DNA from: a virus | Strand: one strand, 5' to 3' | DNA length: 21,693 nucleotides | Virus record (IMG/VR): IMGVR_UViG_3300045993_000286 | Span: 1 to 21,693 of that record | Part shown: positions 14,180 through 19,012 of the stretch, one piece after another | Numbering within the stretch: the first letter of the stretch is position 1 | Layout of the letters: the number at the start of each line of letters is the position of its first letter | Notes under the pieces: model-generated | What the model was told of the DNA's origin: nothing | What the model saw: the letters and a program-made list of their open reading frames with translations, nothing else | Databases searched by the model: none | Program-made: the position numbers and the translations under genes

Positions 14180-14520
14180 TTATTCCCCAACTCATACTCT
14201 AATTGAACAATTGCTGTTCTTGCAGTCAGGGGTTCTTTGTAGGTGTTATCACCTTTGTCAAATGTCATCTTATGTAGTACAAGTATATGCTCCCGTAGAC
14301 TAAATTGCTTATTGTCAGGGTGTTGAGCTTTGTTTTGCTCTTGGTATGCTTCATACGTTGGTGAGTTCTTAATCTGGACTACTGTCTTATAGCTTATGCC
14401 GTGTTTGTAGGCTACGTCATTTATGTGACGCTTAGTGAAGCGTGTCCATTTCCAGGTGTTTTTTAATGACCGTCGGACTTCGGCGTAATATTCTGGTGTG
14501 ACTTTCTGTATATGTTTCAT
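14176..14520 (-). CDS. Helix-turn-helix DNA-binding protein (114 aa)
   Basis: Residues about 26-55 read RFTKRHINDVAYKHGISYKT followed by VVQIKN, a good helix-turn-helix: a helix with INDVAYKHGIS and a recognition helix YKTVVQIKNS. The N-terminus is basic (Lys/Arg/Trp), and the C-terminal part, REHILVLHKM to RTAIVQLEYELGNK, is helical and may serve for dimerisation. It sits in the leftward early operon, its start overlapping the stop of the 59-aa gene (TAATG). It is a candidate for the transcription regulator acting on the shared operator, or a replication or repair accessory protein. Confidence 0.65.
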   Translation of the reverse strand: MKHIQKVTPEYYAEVRRSLKNTWKWTRFTKRHINDVAYKHGISYKTVVQIKNSPTYEAYQEQNKAQHPDNKQFSLREHILVLHKMTFDKGDNTYKEPLTARTAIVQLEYELGNK

Positions 14521-14699
14521 TAGTAGTTCCCCAATAATTCATCAATTAGTATTCTGCACTCTACAACATCTAAATCTTCTTCTTGGTATCTTATGCTATA
14601 AAGTCTGCATAGGAACTTAATGACTGATTTGTAGTATTTGATACGCTCTGGTTCAGACACTTGACCTGTACTTCTGTATGTTCCATTTCCGTTTTTCAT
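14520..14699 (-). CDS. Small charged protein (59 aa), unknown
   Basis: The frame opens with ATG at 14699 after GGGAGGG and ends in a TAATG overlap with the HTH gene. The product begins MKNGNGTYRSTGQVSEPERI and has a helical C-terminus rich in Leu, Glu and Tyr (RLYSIRYQEEDLDVVECRIL). The strong ribosome-binding site and the exact overlap support translation. No motif is recognised. Placement between the ERF recombinase and the HTH gene suggests an early function. Confidence 0.6.
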   Translation of the reverse strand: MKNGNGTYRSTGQVSEPERIKYYKSVIKFLCRLYSIRYQEEDLDVVECRILIDELLGNY

Positions 14700-14719
14700 A
14701 GTACCCTCCCTTAATTAAC

Positions 14720-15307
14720 TTATTTAGTATCAAATGCTTTGATTATGTCTAGTACGTGCTGGTGTTCTTTAGCCATGACCTTAGACGGGTGTTTGCCGTA
14801 GGTTTCAGTCATAAAGTTCATAAACTCGTTAGGTGTAACTGTATGGTCTGGGTCGGCTTTCTTAGCAACAACTGTGTAGGCTTGTACCCACTCCTTTTTC
14901 ATTTCCCCGTCAGCTAGTCTCTGAGTTGTTGCATCGTTATCGTCATCAGTCACAATCTTAAATATAGTTTTTATGATGTAGCGCTCTGCGTAGGTTATAG
15001 CTGAACCATAGCCCTGTGGATCGTCACGGGTGATTATAAGTCTAGTATGGTAGGCACAAGCCTCGCCTGATTCGTGGTATATCTCTGTCTGTAGAAAGTC
15101 ACCCATTTGATTGCCGTCTGAGCCTACAGGTGTCTGTATAACTGTCAGACCATTCTTTTTAAGTAGTGGCTTCAATGCAACCCACATTATAGGGAATGAA
15201 GTATATTTATAGCTGAACTTTCCAGCGTCTGCAGTTGATTCACGTTTTAGAATATCTATCTCCTGCTGCACTTCAAATATTGCTTTTATAAGTTTTAGGT
15301 TTGTCAT
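14720..15307 (-). CDS. erf: ERF-family single-strand annealing recombinase
   Basis: 195 aa. The ERF signature is evident: FSYKYTSFPIMWVALKPLLK (residues 31-50), the characteristic aromatic core followed by PLLKKNGL; then GDFLQTEIYHESGE and the motif PQGYGSAITYAERYII (97-112) followed by the acidic DDDNDA (121-126). ERF proteins bind single-stranded ends and anneal homologous strands, allowing recombination-dependent replication and genome circularisation, usually alongside an exonuclease and a VRR-NUC-type nuclease. The start overlaps the upstream stop (TAATG). The C-terminal domain (QAYTVVAKKADPDHTVTPNE onwards) is variable in the family and may contact partner proteins. Confidence 0.92.
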   Translation of the reverse strand: MTNLKLIKAIFEVQQEIDILKRESTADAGKFSYKYTSFPIMWVALKPLLKKNGLTVIQTPVGSDGNQMGDFLQTEIYHESGEACAYHTRLIITRDDPQGYGSAITYAERYIIKTIFKIVTDDDNDATTQRLADGEMKKEWVQAYTVVAKKADPDHTVTPNEFMNFMTETYGKHPSKVMAKEHQHVLDIIKAFDTK

Positions 15308-15627
15308 TATTCGTTCTCCATTTCTGATCTTACTTCATTTGCTGTTTCAAGGATTCTATCTTCCATAGCTTGCATAGCTTCATCAGCTTTAGGGCAACCA
15401 ACGTGCATACCGTTAATTATTGCCCACTGATTAGTTACAAAGCTCTTGCATGTATCACAGTAGTTGCCCGTCTCCTCGATTATTGCCTCTGCATTTAATT
15501 GAAAGGCATTTAGGGCCATTACCTGCGCTCTTGTCATAGTTGTGAAGTCCATGCCCCGTACTAGTTCTAAAAGCGTCTGTGCAGTCTCTACGTCTACTAG
15601 GATTGATGTTTTACCAAAGGTATTCAT
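15307..15627 (-). CDS. Putative zinc-binding early protein (106 aa), unknown
   Basis: I place the start at the ATG at 15627, which overlaps the TAA of the preceding gene (TAATG), not at an upstream TTG. The N-terminal half is helical (VDVETAQTLLELVRGMDFTT). The C-terminal part has a Cys pair CDTC and a further Cys after HVG (HVGCPK), a partial zinc-ribbon pattern with the His as a possible fourth ligand. A Met/Glu-rich helix ends the protein. It directly precedes the recombinase gene. It could bind DNA or a replication protein, but no family is recognised. Confidence 0.6.
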   Translation of the reverse strand: MNTFGKTSILVDVETAQTLLELVRGMDFTTMTRAQVMALNAFQLNAEAIIEETGNYCDTCKSFVTNQWAIINGMHVGCPKADEAMQAMEDRILETANEVRSEMENE

Positions 15628-15842
15628 TACTGCCACTCCCAAGGTTCAGGCGCTCGGTATTCTGGGTGTCCCTCGTCATCTATTCCGTCTATATATGCAG
15701 GGGCATACATTTCACAGTCGTCACATGTCCAGCTGCTATCTTCGTCCCTGTCGATAAACTTATCTACATGAGCACATACGAAGTTATTATCCTCGTCTAG
15801 TATGTAGACTGCGTTGTCTTGTTTGATTGATATTACTGTCAT
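15627..15842 (-). CDS. Small acidic zinc-ribbon-like protein, first gene after the leftward early promoter (71 aa)
   Basis: The first gene of the leftward transcript from the promoter at 15875-15903. The ATG at 15842 follows AAAGGG within a leader also found at two other promoters; a GTG 18 nt upstream is less likely because it would lie on the ribosome-binding site itself. The protein has TVISIKQDNAVYILDEDN, then Cys at VCAHVD and CDDC, and a Pro/Glu/Tyr-rich tail EPWEWQ. The C...CxxC spacing suggests metal binding. Function unknown, but its leading position argues for early, high-level expression. Confidence 0.65.
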   Translation of the reverse strand: MTVISIKQDNAVYILDEDNNFVCAHVDKFIDRDEDSSWTCDDCEMYAPAYIDGIDDEGHPEYRAPEPWEWQ

Positions 15843-15844
15843 TT

Positions 15845-15868
15845 TTTTGTACCCTTTCACGTTAATAC
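15845..15868 (-). repeat. 24-bp leader repeat, copy 1 (inverted relative to 16818-16841)
   Basis: A perfect 24-bp match in opposite orientation to 16818-16841. Both copies begin GTATTAAC and end CGTGAAAGGGTACAAAA, and both lie directly between a sigma70-type promoter and the first ATG, so they share transcript 5' ends and the ribosome-binding site. A third transcript (20157-20168) shares CGTGAAAGGATT, and a fourth copy of CGTGAAAGG lies at 16732-16740 inside an antisense RNA unit. Confidence 0.9.
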
Positions 15869-15874
15869 TCTCTT

Positions 15875-15903
15875 ATGTTACAGCATTAGCTATAGTAGGT
15901 CAA
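15875..15903 (-). promoter_or_regulatory. Leftward early promoter P1 with operator in the spacer
   Basis: On the minus strand: TTGACC (15898-15903), 17-bp spacer, TAACAT (15875-15880). The spacer carries the sequence CTATAGCTAATGCTGTAA (15878-15895), which aligns with the 18-bp inverted repeats in the spacers of the promoters at 16782 and 20115. The transcript would read the zinc-ribbon gene, ERF and the downstream block. Confidence 0.7.
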
Positions 15904-15965
15904 GCAGATTTTGTTAGATTTTTTGTGATATATATTACATAACTGCTACTCATCACGGAACTTGA

Positions 15966-16499
15966 CTATCCCCTGACATTTAGGATTCCTTTAGACTCTA
16001 GCTTTCTTCTTGTAGCTTCTGCTGTAGCCCGTGAGGCCCTGCTTTCAACAATTTCACCTATTGTCTTTGTATTGTCTTTGTATTGTCTTATATTGGATGT
16101 ATCACTTTTGACACTTCCCTTGTACATTTTTGATACATCACTATTACGCTTTTGATACATCACTCTAGGTTTAGATGTATCATTTTTGATACTTTTGAAT
16201 GGCTTGAATGCTTTGTTGATTGTTATTACAAGTCCGGTCGGAGTCCGCAGCGTATTTATATACCCATAGTCACGGAGTCTTTTAACATAGCGTCTGTAGT
16301 TAGCCAGGGATGTAGGGACTTCTTTGTTGAAGTCATCATACACTACAGGCTTCCCTCCAAGTACTTTGCCAAGCCCCTCCTCGCTGATACTAGTCATCTT
16401 ATCCAGTAGCCATAAGTACAACCATATAGCGTTCTTTATATTATTTGCATGTTTAGGATCGAGCAGGTCGTTCTTAACATATATTCCAAAACCTTTCAT
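15966..16499 (-). CDS. Phage replication initiator with winged-helix DNA-binding domain
   Basis: 177 aa. Residues about 10-90 form a winged helix of the phage replisome-organiser type: NAIWLYLWLLDKM, then the helix-turn region GLGKVLGGKPVVYDDFNK, VPTSLANYRRYVKRLRDYGY as recognition helix and wing TLRTPTGLVITINKA. The basic, low-complexity middle is encoded by DNA that carries iterons (16096-16194). The C-terminus is Arg/Ser-rich and helical, probably a partner-binding part. It is expected to bind its own gene at the origin and load a host or phage helicase, as lambda O does. The gene is preceded by an attenuator-like hairpin and has a weak ribosome-binding site. Role inferred from domain, origin and position. 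Confidence 0.75.
   Translation of the reverse strand: MKGFGIYVKNDLLDPKHANNIKNAIWLYLWLLDKMTSISEEGLGKVLGGKPVVYDDFNKEVPTSLANYRRYVKRLRDYGYINTLRTPTGLVITINKAFKPFKSIKNDTSKPRVMYQKRNSDVSKMYKGSVKSDTSNIRQYKDNTKTIGEIVESRASRATAEATRRKLESKGILNVRG
16059..16194. other. Putative replication origin inside the initiator gene (iterons plus AT-rich unwinding repeats)
   Basis: TTTTGA(T/C)AC occurs at 16106, 16128, 16150 and 16184. The first three are spaced 22 bp, two helical turns, and two are extended to TTTTGATACATCAC. GATGTATCA (inverted orientation) precedes the first and last, at 16096-16104 and 16174-16182. Alongside lies a tandem 11-bp repeat TATTGTCTTTG at 16059, 16070 and 16081 (last degenerate), AT-rich. 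Neither 22 nor 11 is a multiple of 3, so the repetition is a DNA-level feature, not a protein one. Iterons followed by an AT-rich tract within the initiator gene match the lambda O/ori layout. Confidence 0.75.
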
Positions 16500-16519
16500 G
16501 TTGTCTTTCTGAGGGCAAG

Positions 16520-16544
16520 AAAAAACCCTCCGGTTAAAGAGGGT
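16520..16544 (-). terminator. Intrinsic terminator / attenuator hairpin upstream of the initiator gene
   Basis: Minus-strand RNA: stem ACCCTC/GAGGGT (16539-16544 with 16525-16530), 8-nt loop, then six T. It ends only 21 bp before the initiator start codon. A competing pairing of GAGGG (16526-16530 region) with CCCTC (16511-16515 region) is possible further on, so read-through could be switched. Confidence 0.7.
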
Positions 16545-16637
16545 CGAGTTCTAATCTCCTACATATTACCATACTAACATGGCTATGTCTACCCTCTAGT
16601 TATTATTCACAAAGGGCTGATTAGAACTCTTTGCTTA
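16520..16637 (-). ncRNA. Structured RNA unit, three-way junction, ahead of the initiator gene
   Basis: Runs from the promoter at 16644-16672 to the terminator. An 11-bp perfect stem GAGTTCTAATC/GATTAGAACTC (16619-16629 with 16546-16556) encloses two hairpins. One is CCCTTTG/TAGAGGG (about 16593-16616), 7 bp with two wobbles. The other is ACATAgCCAT/ATGGtaaTATGT (about 16559-16588). The terminator stem follows immediately. The pattern is that of a folded small RNA or a riboswitch-like attenuator controlling the initiator. I do not recognise a known family. Confidence 0.6.
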
Positions 16638-16643
16638 TATCCA

Positions 16644-16672
16644 ATTATAAACCAACTTGCTATTGCTTGCAA
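16644..16672 (-). promoter_or_regulatory. Leftward promoter for structured RNA / initiator gene
   Basis: Minus strand: TTGCAA (16667-16672), exactly 17 bp, TATAAT (16644-16649, perfect -10). The predicted start is near 16636-16638. It lacks the 18-bp operator shared by the three early promoters, so it is probably constitutive or regulated only at the attenuator. Confidence 0.7.
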
Positions 16673-16677
16673 CCATG

Positions 16678-16705
16678 AAAAAAGCGCCAGGGCGGGCTGG
16701 CGCTT
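16678..16705 (-). terminator. Strong intrinsic terminator
   Basis: Minus-strand RNA: 9-bp GC-rich stem AAGCGCCAG/CTGGCGCTT (16697-16705 with 16682-16690), 6-nt loop, followed by at least six T (16678-16683). It is not a plus-strand terminator because no T-run follows on that strand. It closes the short RNA that starts near 16759. Confidence 0.9.
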
Positions 16706-16759
16706 CTCGTAACAGTCTACTAAAAAGAGTCCGTGAAAGGATTGTTTATCTACTGTTAC
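16678..16759 (-). ncRNA. Putative ~82-nt small RNA with loop complementary to early-mRNA leaders
   Basis: An extended -10 promoter (16766-16774) predicts a start at 16759, exactly the first base of an 8-bp perfect stem GTAACAGT/ACTGTTAC (16752-16759 with 16709-16716). The 35-nt loop contains AATCCTTTCACG (complement of 16732-16743), and the molecule ends in the strong terminator hairpin with a U tail. That loop sequence is perfectly complementary over 12 nt to the leader at 20157-20168 and over 9 nt to those at 16825-16833 and 15852-15860, covering their Shine-Dalgarno sequences. This is the layout of a trans-acting antisense small RNA. Confidence 0.65.
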
Positions 16760-16765
16760 AAATAC

Positions 16766-16774
16766 ATTATACCA
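16766..16774 (-). promoter_or_regulatory. Extended -10 promoter for the small RNA
   Basis: Minus strand TGGTATAAT: perfect -10 (16766-16771) with a TG extension one base upstream (16772-16774). No good -35 at 17 bp, as is usual for extended -10 promoters. It lies back-to-back with the rightward early promoter; its upstream DNA overlaps that promoter's -35 and operator, so a repressor bound there could also affect it. Confidence 0.55.
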
Positions 16775-16781
16775 AACTTAT

Positions 16782-16810
16782 TTGACAATGTATAACGTTA
16801 GCTATATACT
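16782..16810 (+). promoter_or_regulatory. Rightward early promoter P2 with operator in the spacer
   Basis: TTGACA (16782-16787, perfect), 17 bp, TATACT (16805-16810). The spacer carries GTATAACGTTAGCTATAT (16790-16807), an inverted repeat GTATAAC-N4-GCTATAT that matches, in reverse orientation, the operator at 20126-20143. It drives the array of small plus-strand genes via the shared 24-bp leader. Confidence 0.85.
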
Positions 16811-16817
16811 GGTCTTT

Positions 16818-16841
16818 GTATTAACGTGAAAGGGTACAAAA
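16818..16841 (+). repeat. 24-bp leader repeat, copy 2
   Basis: Identical to the reverse complement of 15845-15868. It extends from shortly after the -10 of P2 to the A of the first ATG and contains the ribosome-binding site AAAGGG. It makes the two divergent early transcripts identical at their 5' leaders. Confidence 0.9.
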
Positions 16842-17002
16842 TGAAGATAAACTTAACACAGAAAGACATATACTATCTTTTACGTGTAACTAGCTACAAC
16901 GCTGTAGACAATACTTCAGAGGGAGTCAAAGAAGATAGGCGAGTCTATAATAAACTTAAGAAGCAGATGGAAAGCTACGACTACGTAGTGGAGAAATTTT
17001 AA
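16841..17002 (+). CDS. Small basic/helical early protein (53 aa)
   Basis: First gene of the rightward transcript, ATG six bases after AAAGGG within the shared leader. The product begins MKINLTQKDIYYLLRVTSYN and ends MESYDYVVEKF; it is helical, Tyr- and Lys-rich, without Cys. Its stop overlaps the next start (TAATG). No family recognised. Being first after a strong promoter suggests abundant early expression, typical of host-takeover peptides, but function is unknown. Confidence 0.65.
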   Translation: MKINLTQKDIYYLLRVTSYNAVDNTSEGVKEDRRVYNKLKKQMESYDYVVEKF

Positions 17003-17142
17003 TGAAATACGAGGAACATAAACCAACTAAAAGAACACCGAGGACTCAAGCCGGAGCGCCGGTACTGTTCTTGCTTGGCACGTACGCAATACTTGTTGCT
17101 GCAGTATGGGTTGTGATCGTGACAAAGGGTCGTAGTTTATGA
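17002..17142 (+). CDS. Single-pass membrane peptide (46 aa)
   Basis: The N-terminal half is polar and strongly basic (EEHKPTKRTPRTQAG). It is followed by one clear transmembrane segment PVLFLLGTYAILVAAVWVVI (residues 20-39) and a short basic tail VTKGRSL. Starts and stops overlap its neighbours (TAATG, ATGA). The positive N-terminal side would stay in the cytoplasm. Small membrane peptides of phage early regions often act in superinfection exclusion or membrane modulation; that role is only a possibility here. The stop and the next start overlap in ATGA. Confidence 0.6.
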   Translation: MKYEEHKPTKRTPRTQAGAPVLFLLGTYAILVAAVWVVIVTKGRSL

Positions 17143-17255
17143 CCTGCCACAGACTCTCATGTCAGAACTGCCAATGCGGTCTAGAACATAGAGCCTGTAG
17201 GATGATGAGTTTTCATACAGTAGGTGAGTTAGAACTATTAAGGAGTGATAGATGA
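17139..17255 (+). CDS. Cys-rich tiny protein (38 aa), possible zinc finger
   Basis: MTCHRLSCQNCQCGLEHRAC is followed by a short helical tail. Five Cys and two His lie within 20 residues (C3, C8, C11, C13, C20 with H4, H17), enough for one zinc site. Overlaps of the ATGA type at both ends support translation. I find no known family. It could bind nucleic acid or protein. Confidence 0.5.
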   Translation: MTCHRLSCQNCQCGLEHRACRMMSFHTVGELELLRSDR

Positions 17256-17482
17256 CAACAGAAAAGCTAACCCAAGATGAAAAGGTAACCATACTCAGAC
17301 GAGTCGGAGAACCGAAAGGGTTTGAAGTTGATTGGACTAGAAATCAAGCAGAGTACCAGTGCGTCATCAAAACGATAGAGTGGTATAAGAAAAGAATTGA
17401 AGAGCTAATTGAAGACTTAAAAGAGGAGAACACACCTAAGAGTTGTAATCCTGAATGTGAACTGTGTAATCCGCCAAACTAA
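17252..17482 (+). CDS. Small helical protein with C-terminal CxxxCxxC (76 aa)
   Basis: The N-terminal 65 residues are charged and helical (QDEKVTILRRVGEPKGFEVD, then WYKKRIEELIEDLKEEN, a coiled-coil-like segment). The C-terminus SCNPECELCNPPN carries CxxxCxxC, a partial metal-binding motif; dimerisation could complete it. It starts in an ATGA overlap and is followed by a 27-nt gap. Function unknown. Confidence 0.6.
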   Translation: MTTEKLTQDEKVTILRRVGEPKGFEVDWTRNQAEYQCVIKTIEWYKKRIEELIEDLKEENTPKSCNPECELCNPPN

Positions 17483-17509
17483 ACTAATCTAAGAATAGGA
17501 GAATATAGA

Positions 17510-17929
17510 ATGCCATACAACCCACGAAAACACTTAGAGCAAAAAGACATTGCAGAAGCCGAGAAAGTAATAACCCAATTAGATGATTCAAAGAACACAG
17601 GACAAACCCCTGAATATCTAAATAATCAAGGAATCACGCCAAAAACAGGAGATGTAATGGAATTGGACGAAACTCTACTCAAATATAGTAGCGAACAACA
17701 CGATGCACACTATGAAGGTAGTGACGACAAGAGAGAAAAATCATTTGAATCCGCCAAATCCAAACTCACCAAATACATAGAGGAAGAGAAGCTTAAAGCT
17801 AGGATTGAAGAAATAATAAGTGCAAAGCAGTTCGTAACTAACGAATTTTATAAAGCAGCTATGCTTGACAGAATTACACAATTTGAAAAACAAATAGCCG
17901 AGCTAAGAGGAGAATCAAATGGAAGATAA
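17510..17929 (+). CDS. Charged coiled-coil protein (139 aa), unknown
   Basis: An AGGAG ribosome-binding site and the start ATG at 17510 are clear. The protein is hydrophilic with many Glu/Lys, a Gln/Pro/Thr-rich middle (DDSKNTGQTPEYLNNQGITP) and a long C-terminal helix KLKARIEEIISAKQFVTNEF continuing to ITQFEKQIAELRGES, likely a coiled coil. The last codons overlap the next gene by 11 nt. No catalytic motif. It might be a scaffold or protein-protein interaction factor of the early region. Confidence 0.65.
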   Translation: MPYNPRKHLEQKDIAEAEKVITQLDDSKNTGQTPEYLNNQGITPKTGDVMELDETLLKYSSEQHDAHYEGSDDKREKSFESAKSKLTKYIEEEKLKARIEEIISAKQFVTNEFYKAAMLDRITQFEKQIAELRGESNGR

Positions 17930-18218
17930 TATATTGGGCGAGATACATAAACTTATAAAAAAGGGTCTTGGTAAAAGGCTAGAATCCTACCTAGAAGAAC
18001 GATGGGTTGAAACACTAGAAAAAGATTTATATAGCCTAGTAGAACAACAAGTATTGATTGGACGAAAGGCTGAGTTAGAAAGAAACGCACATTATATACA
18101 AGCTAGAATATCCGACACGCCACAAATAGCTGGTATAGACATGGACAGAACACTATTAGAGGAACGCCTAGCTGAACTAGACCGCCAAATATCTAAACTA
18201 ACAGAAGGGAAGAAATGA
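17919..18218 (+). CDS. Helical charged protein (99 aa), unknown
   Basis: The ATG at 17919 follows AGAGGAG and overlaps the end of the upstream gene by 11 nt. The product is almost entirely helical: IHKLIKKGLGKRLESYLEER, a central VEQQVLIGRKAELERNAHYI, and a C-terminal LLEERLAELDRQISKLTEG that resembles the end of the previous protein (EKQIAELRGES versus DRQISKLTEG). The two may be partners in a coiled coil or distant duplicates. Function unknown. Confidence 0.65.
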   Translation: MEDNILGEIHKLIKKGLGKRLESYLEERWVETLEKDLYSLVEQQVLIGRKAELERNAHYIQARISDTPQIAGIDMDRTLLEERLAELDRQISKLTEGKK

Positions 18219-18355
18219 AGCTTTTGATATTCGTATCACTTATGTTTTTAGGAAGCGTTCACTACGGTGACGCACAAGACACTATCTTTTGGGGGATATT
18301 GTATCTAGGCACACTTCAAATAGCAATCGCCCAAAAACAAGACAAGGATAAATAG
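18215..18355 (+). CDS. Small membrane protein with two short hydrophobic segments (46 aa)
   Basis: MKLLIFVSLMFLGSV at the N-terminus is a hydrophobic segment or signal sequence, and TIFWGILYLGTLQIAIA (residues about 23-39) is a second one, followed by a basic QKQDKDK tail. Starts in an ATGA overlap with the preceding stop; the last codons AAGGATAAATAG serve as ribosome-binding site for the next ATG. Probably membrane-inserted. Role unknown; a small phage membrane modulator is possible. Confidence 0.55.
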   Translation: MKLLIFVSLMFLGSVHYGDAQDTIFWGILYLGTLQIAIAQKQDKDK

Positions 18356-18532
18356 ATGAAATACAATATAACATTTGAACTTGAAACACCTGTAGAGATT
18401 TCAGAAGAGTTACTGGAACTAGTAGCTAGTGAAACCGTAGAATTCGCCCAAAACAGACTGAGAGGTGTAATAGCAAAACAATTATCAATACAGGCTAAAG
18501 TTACAATTACTAGGCTTGAGGAGGATAAATAG
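18356..18532 (+). CDS. Small amphipathic protein (58 aa), unknown
   Basis: ATG directly abuts the upstream TAG. MKYNITFELETPVEISEELL is a strand-helix opening, then a helix ELVASETVEFAQNRLRGVIA and a terminal strand AKVTITRLEEDK. The beta-alpha-alpha-beta pattern suggests a compact domain. The C-terminal codons GAG GAG GAT AAA TAG include a good Shine-Dalgarno sequence for the next gene. No family recognised. Confidence 0.6.
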   Translation: MKYNITFELETPVEISEELLELVASETVEFAQNRLRGVIAKQLSIQAKVTITRLEEDK

Positions 18533-18688
18533 ATGACTAATGACGAAAACAACTTTTTAATAGAAGTGACTCCAGAAGTAATGAATGAACTTAATCGGCT
18601 ATACATGCACTCAGATACAGAACCAGTAGTCAAACTTCACTACTCTCCATATTGGAAACACGCCAAATCTAAGGGAGATAAGGAATAA
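18533..18688 (+). CDS. Small protein (51 aa), unknown
   Basis: The ATG abuts the upstream TAG and has GGAGGATAAATAG as its ribosome-binding site, shared with the coding sequence of the gene before it. The sequence MTNDENNFLIEVTPEVMNEL is followed by an aromatic HYSPYWKHAKSKGDKE tail with several basic residues. No motif is recognised. Evidence for the gene is arrangement: adjacent gene boundaries, ribosome-binding site and intact frame. Confidence 0.55.
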   Translation: MTNDENNFLIEVTPEVMNELNRLYMHSDTEPVVKLHYSPYWKHAKSKGDKE

Positions 18689-18689
18689 C

Positions 18690-18842
18690 ATGAGACCATT
18701 TGAAACCCTATCTGATGAAGCTGTACACGCTATGTTGAATTTTAGTATCTTAATGCTAGACCACGCACCAAAACGCCAGCCTGTAATACAAGATATTGGA
18801 GAGCTAGTAGTAGAACAACTAATGCGAATGGAGGATAAATAG
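18690..18842 (+). CDS. Small helical protein (50 aa), unknown
   Basis: ATG at 18690, one base after the upstream TAA, with AAGGAATAAC as ribosome-binding site. The product, MRPFETLSDEAVHAMLNFSI then QPVIQDIGELVVEQLMRMEDK, is mostly helical and ends in the same EDK-stop that recurs in this array and provides the next gene's ribosome-binding site. Function unknown. Confidence 0.55.
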   Translation: MRPFETLSDEAVHAMLNFSILMLDHAPKRQPVIQDIGELVVEQLMRMEDK

Positions 18843-19012
18843 TGAGGATAGTTGGCTTCAAAAGACAGAGAACCGCCAAATGTATACGCTGTGAAAAGTT
18901 CTTTAGCCATACCTACCGTGCTGGGCCGATTAAAAAGTACTGTGATGATTGTAACTTAAAAACTAGGAGAACAGATGAGTCTACCAAACAGTCTAAGAAG
19001 CAATGCCAATGA
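18842..19012 (+). CDS. Small zinc-ribbon protein (56 aa)
   Basis: GTG start at 18842 overlapping the upstream TAG, with GGAGGAT nearby. The first half is basic (VGFKRQRTAK) and carries CIRC (residues 14-17) and CDDC (34-37), a clear four-Cys zinc ribbon with 16 residues between pairs. The C-terminus is Lys/Thr/Gln-rich and hydrophilic. The last 38 nt overlap the next gene in a different frame. Such proteins often bind nucleic acids or RNA polymerase; the partner is not known. Confidence 0.65.
   Translation: MRIVGFKRQRTAKCIRCEKFFSHTYRAGPIKKYCDDCNLKTRRTDESTKQSKKQCQ

Noticed and set aside
16059-16194. Reading the initiator repeats as a protein repeat or as a CRISPR-like array
   Set aside because: Period lengths of 11 and 22 are not multiples of 3 and the units are short and directly abutting or phased with helical turns; iterons explain them better.
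16735-16797. Plus-strand GTG frame of 20 codons starting in the fourth CGTGAAAGG copy
   Set aside because: Too short, no promoter upstream on the plus strand, no separate ribosome-binding site; the segment is better explained as the complementary loop of the minus-strand small RNA.
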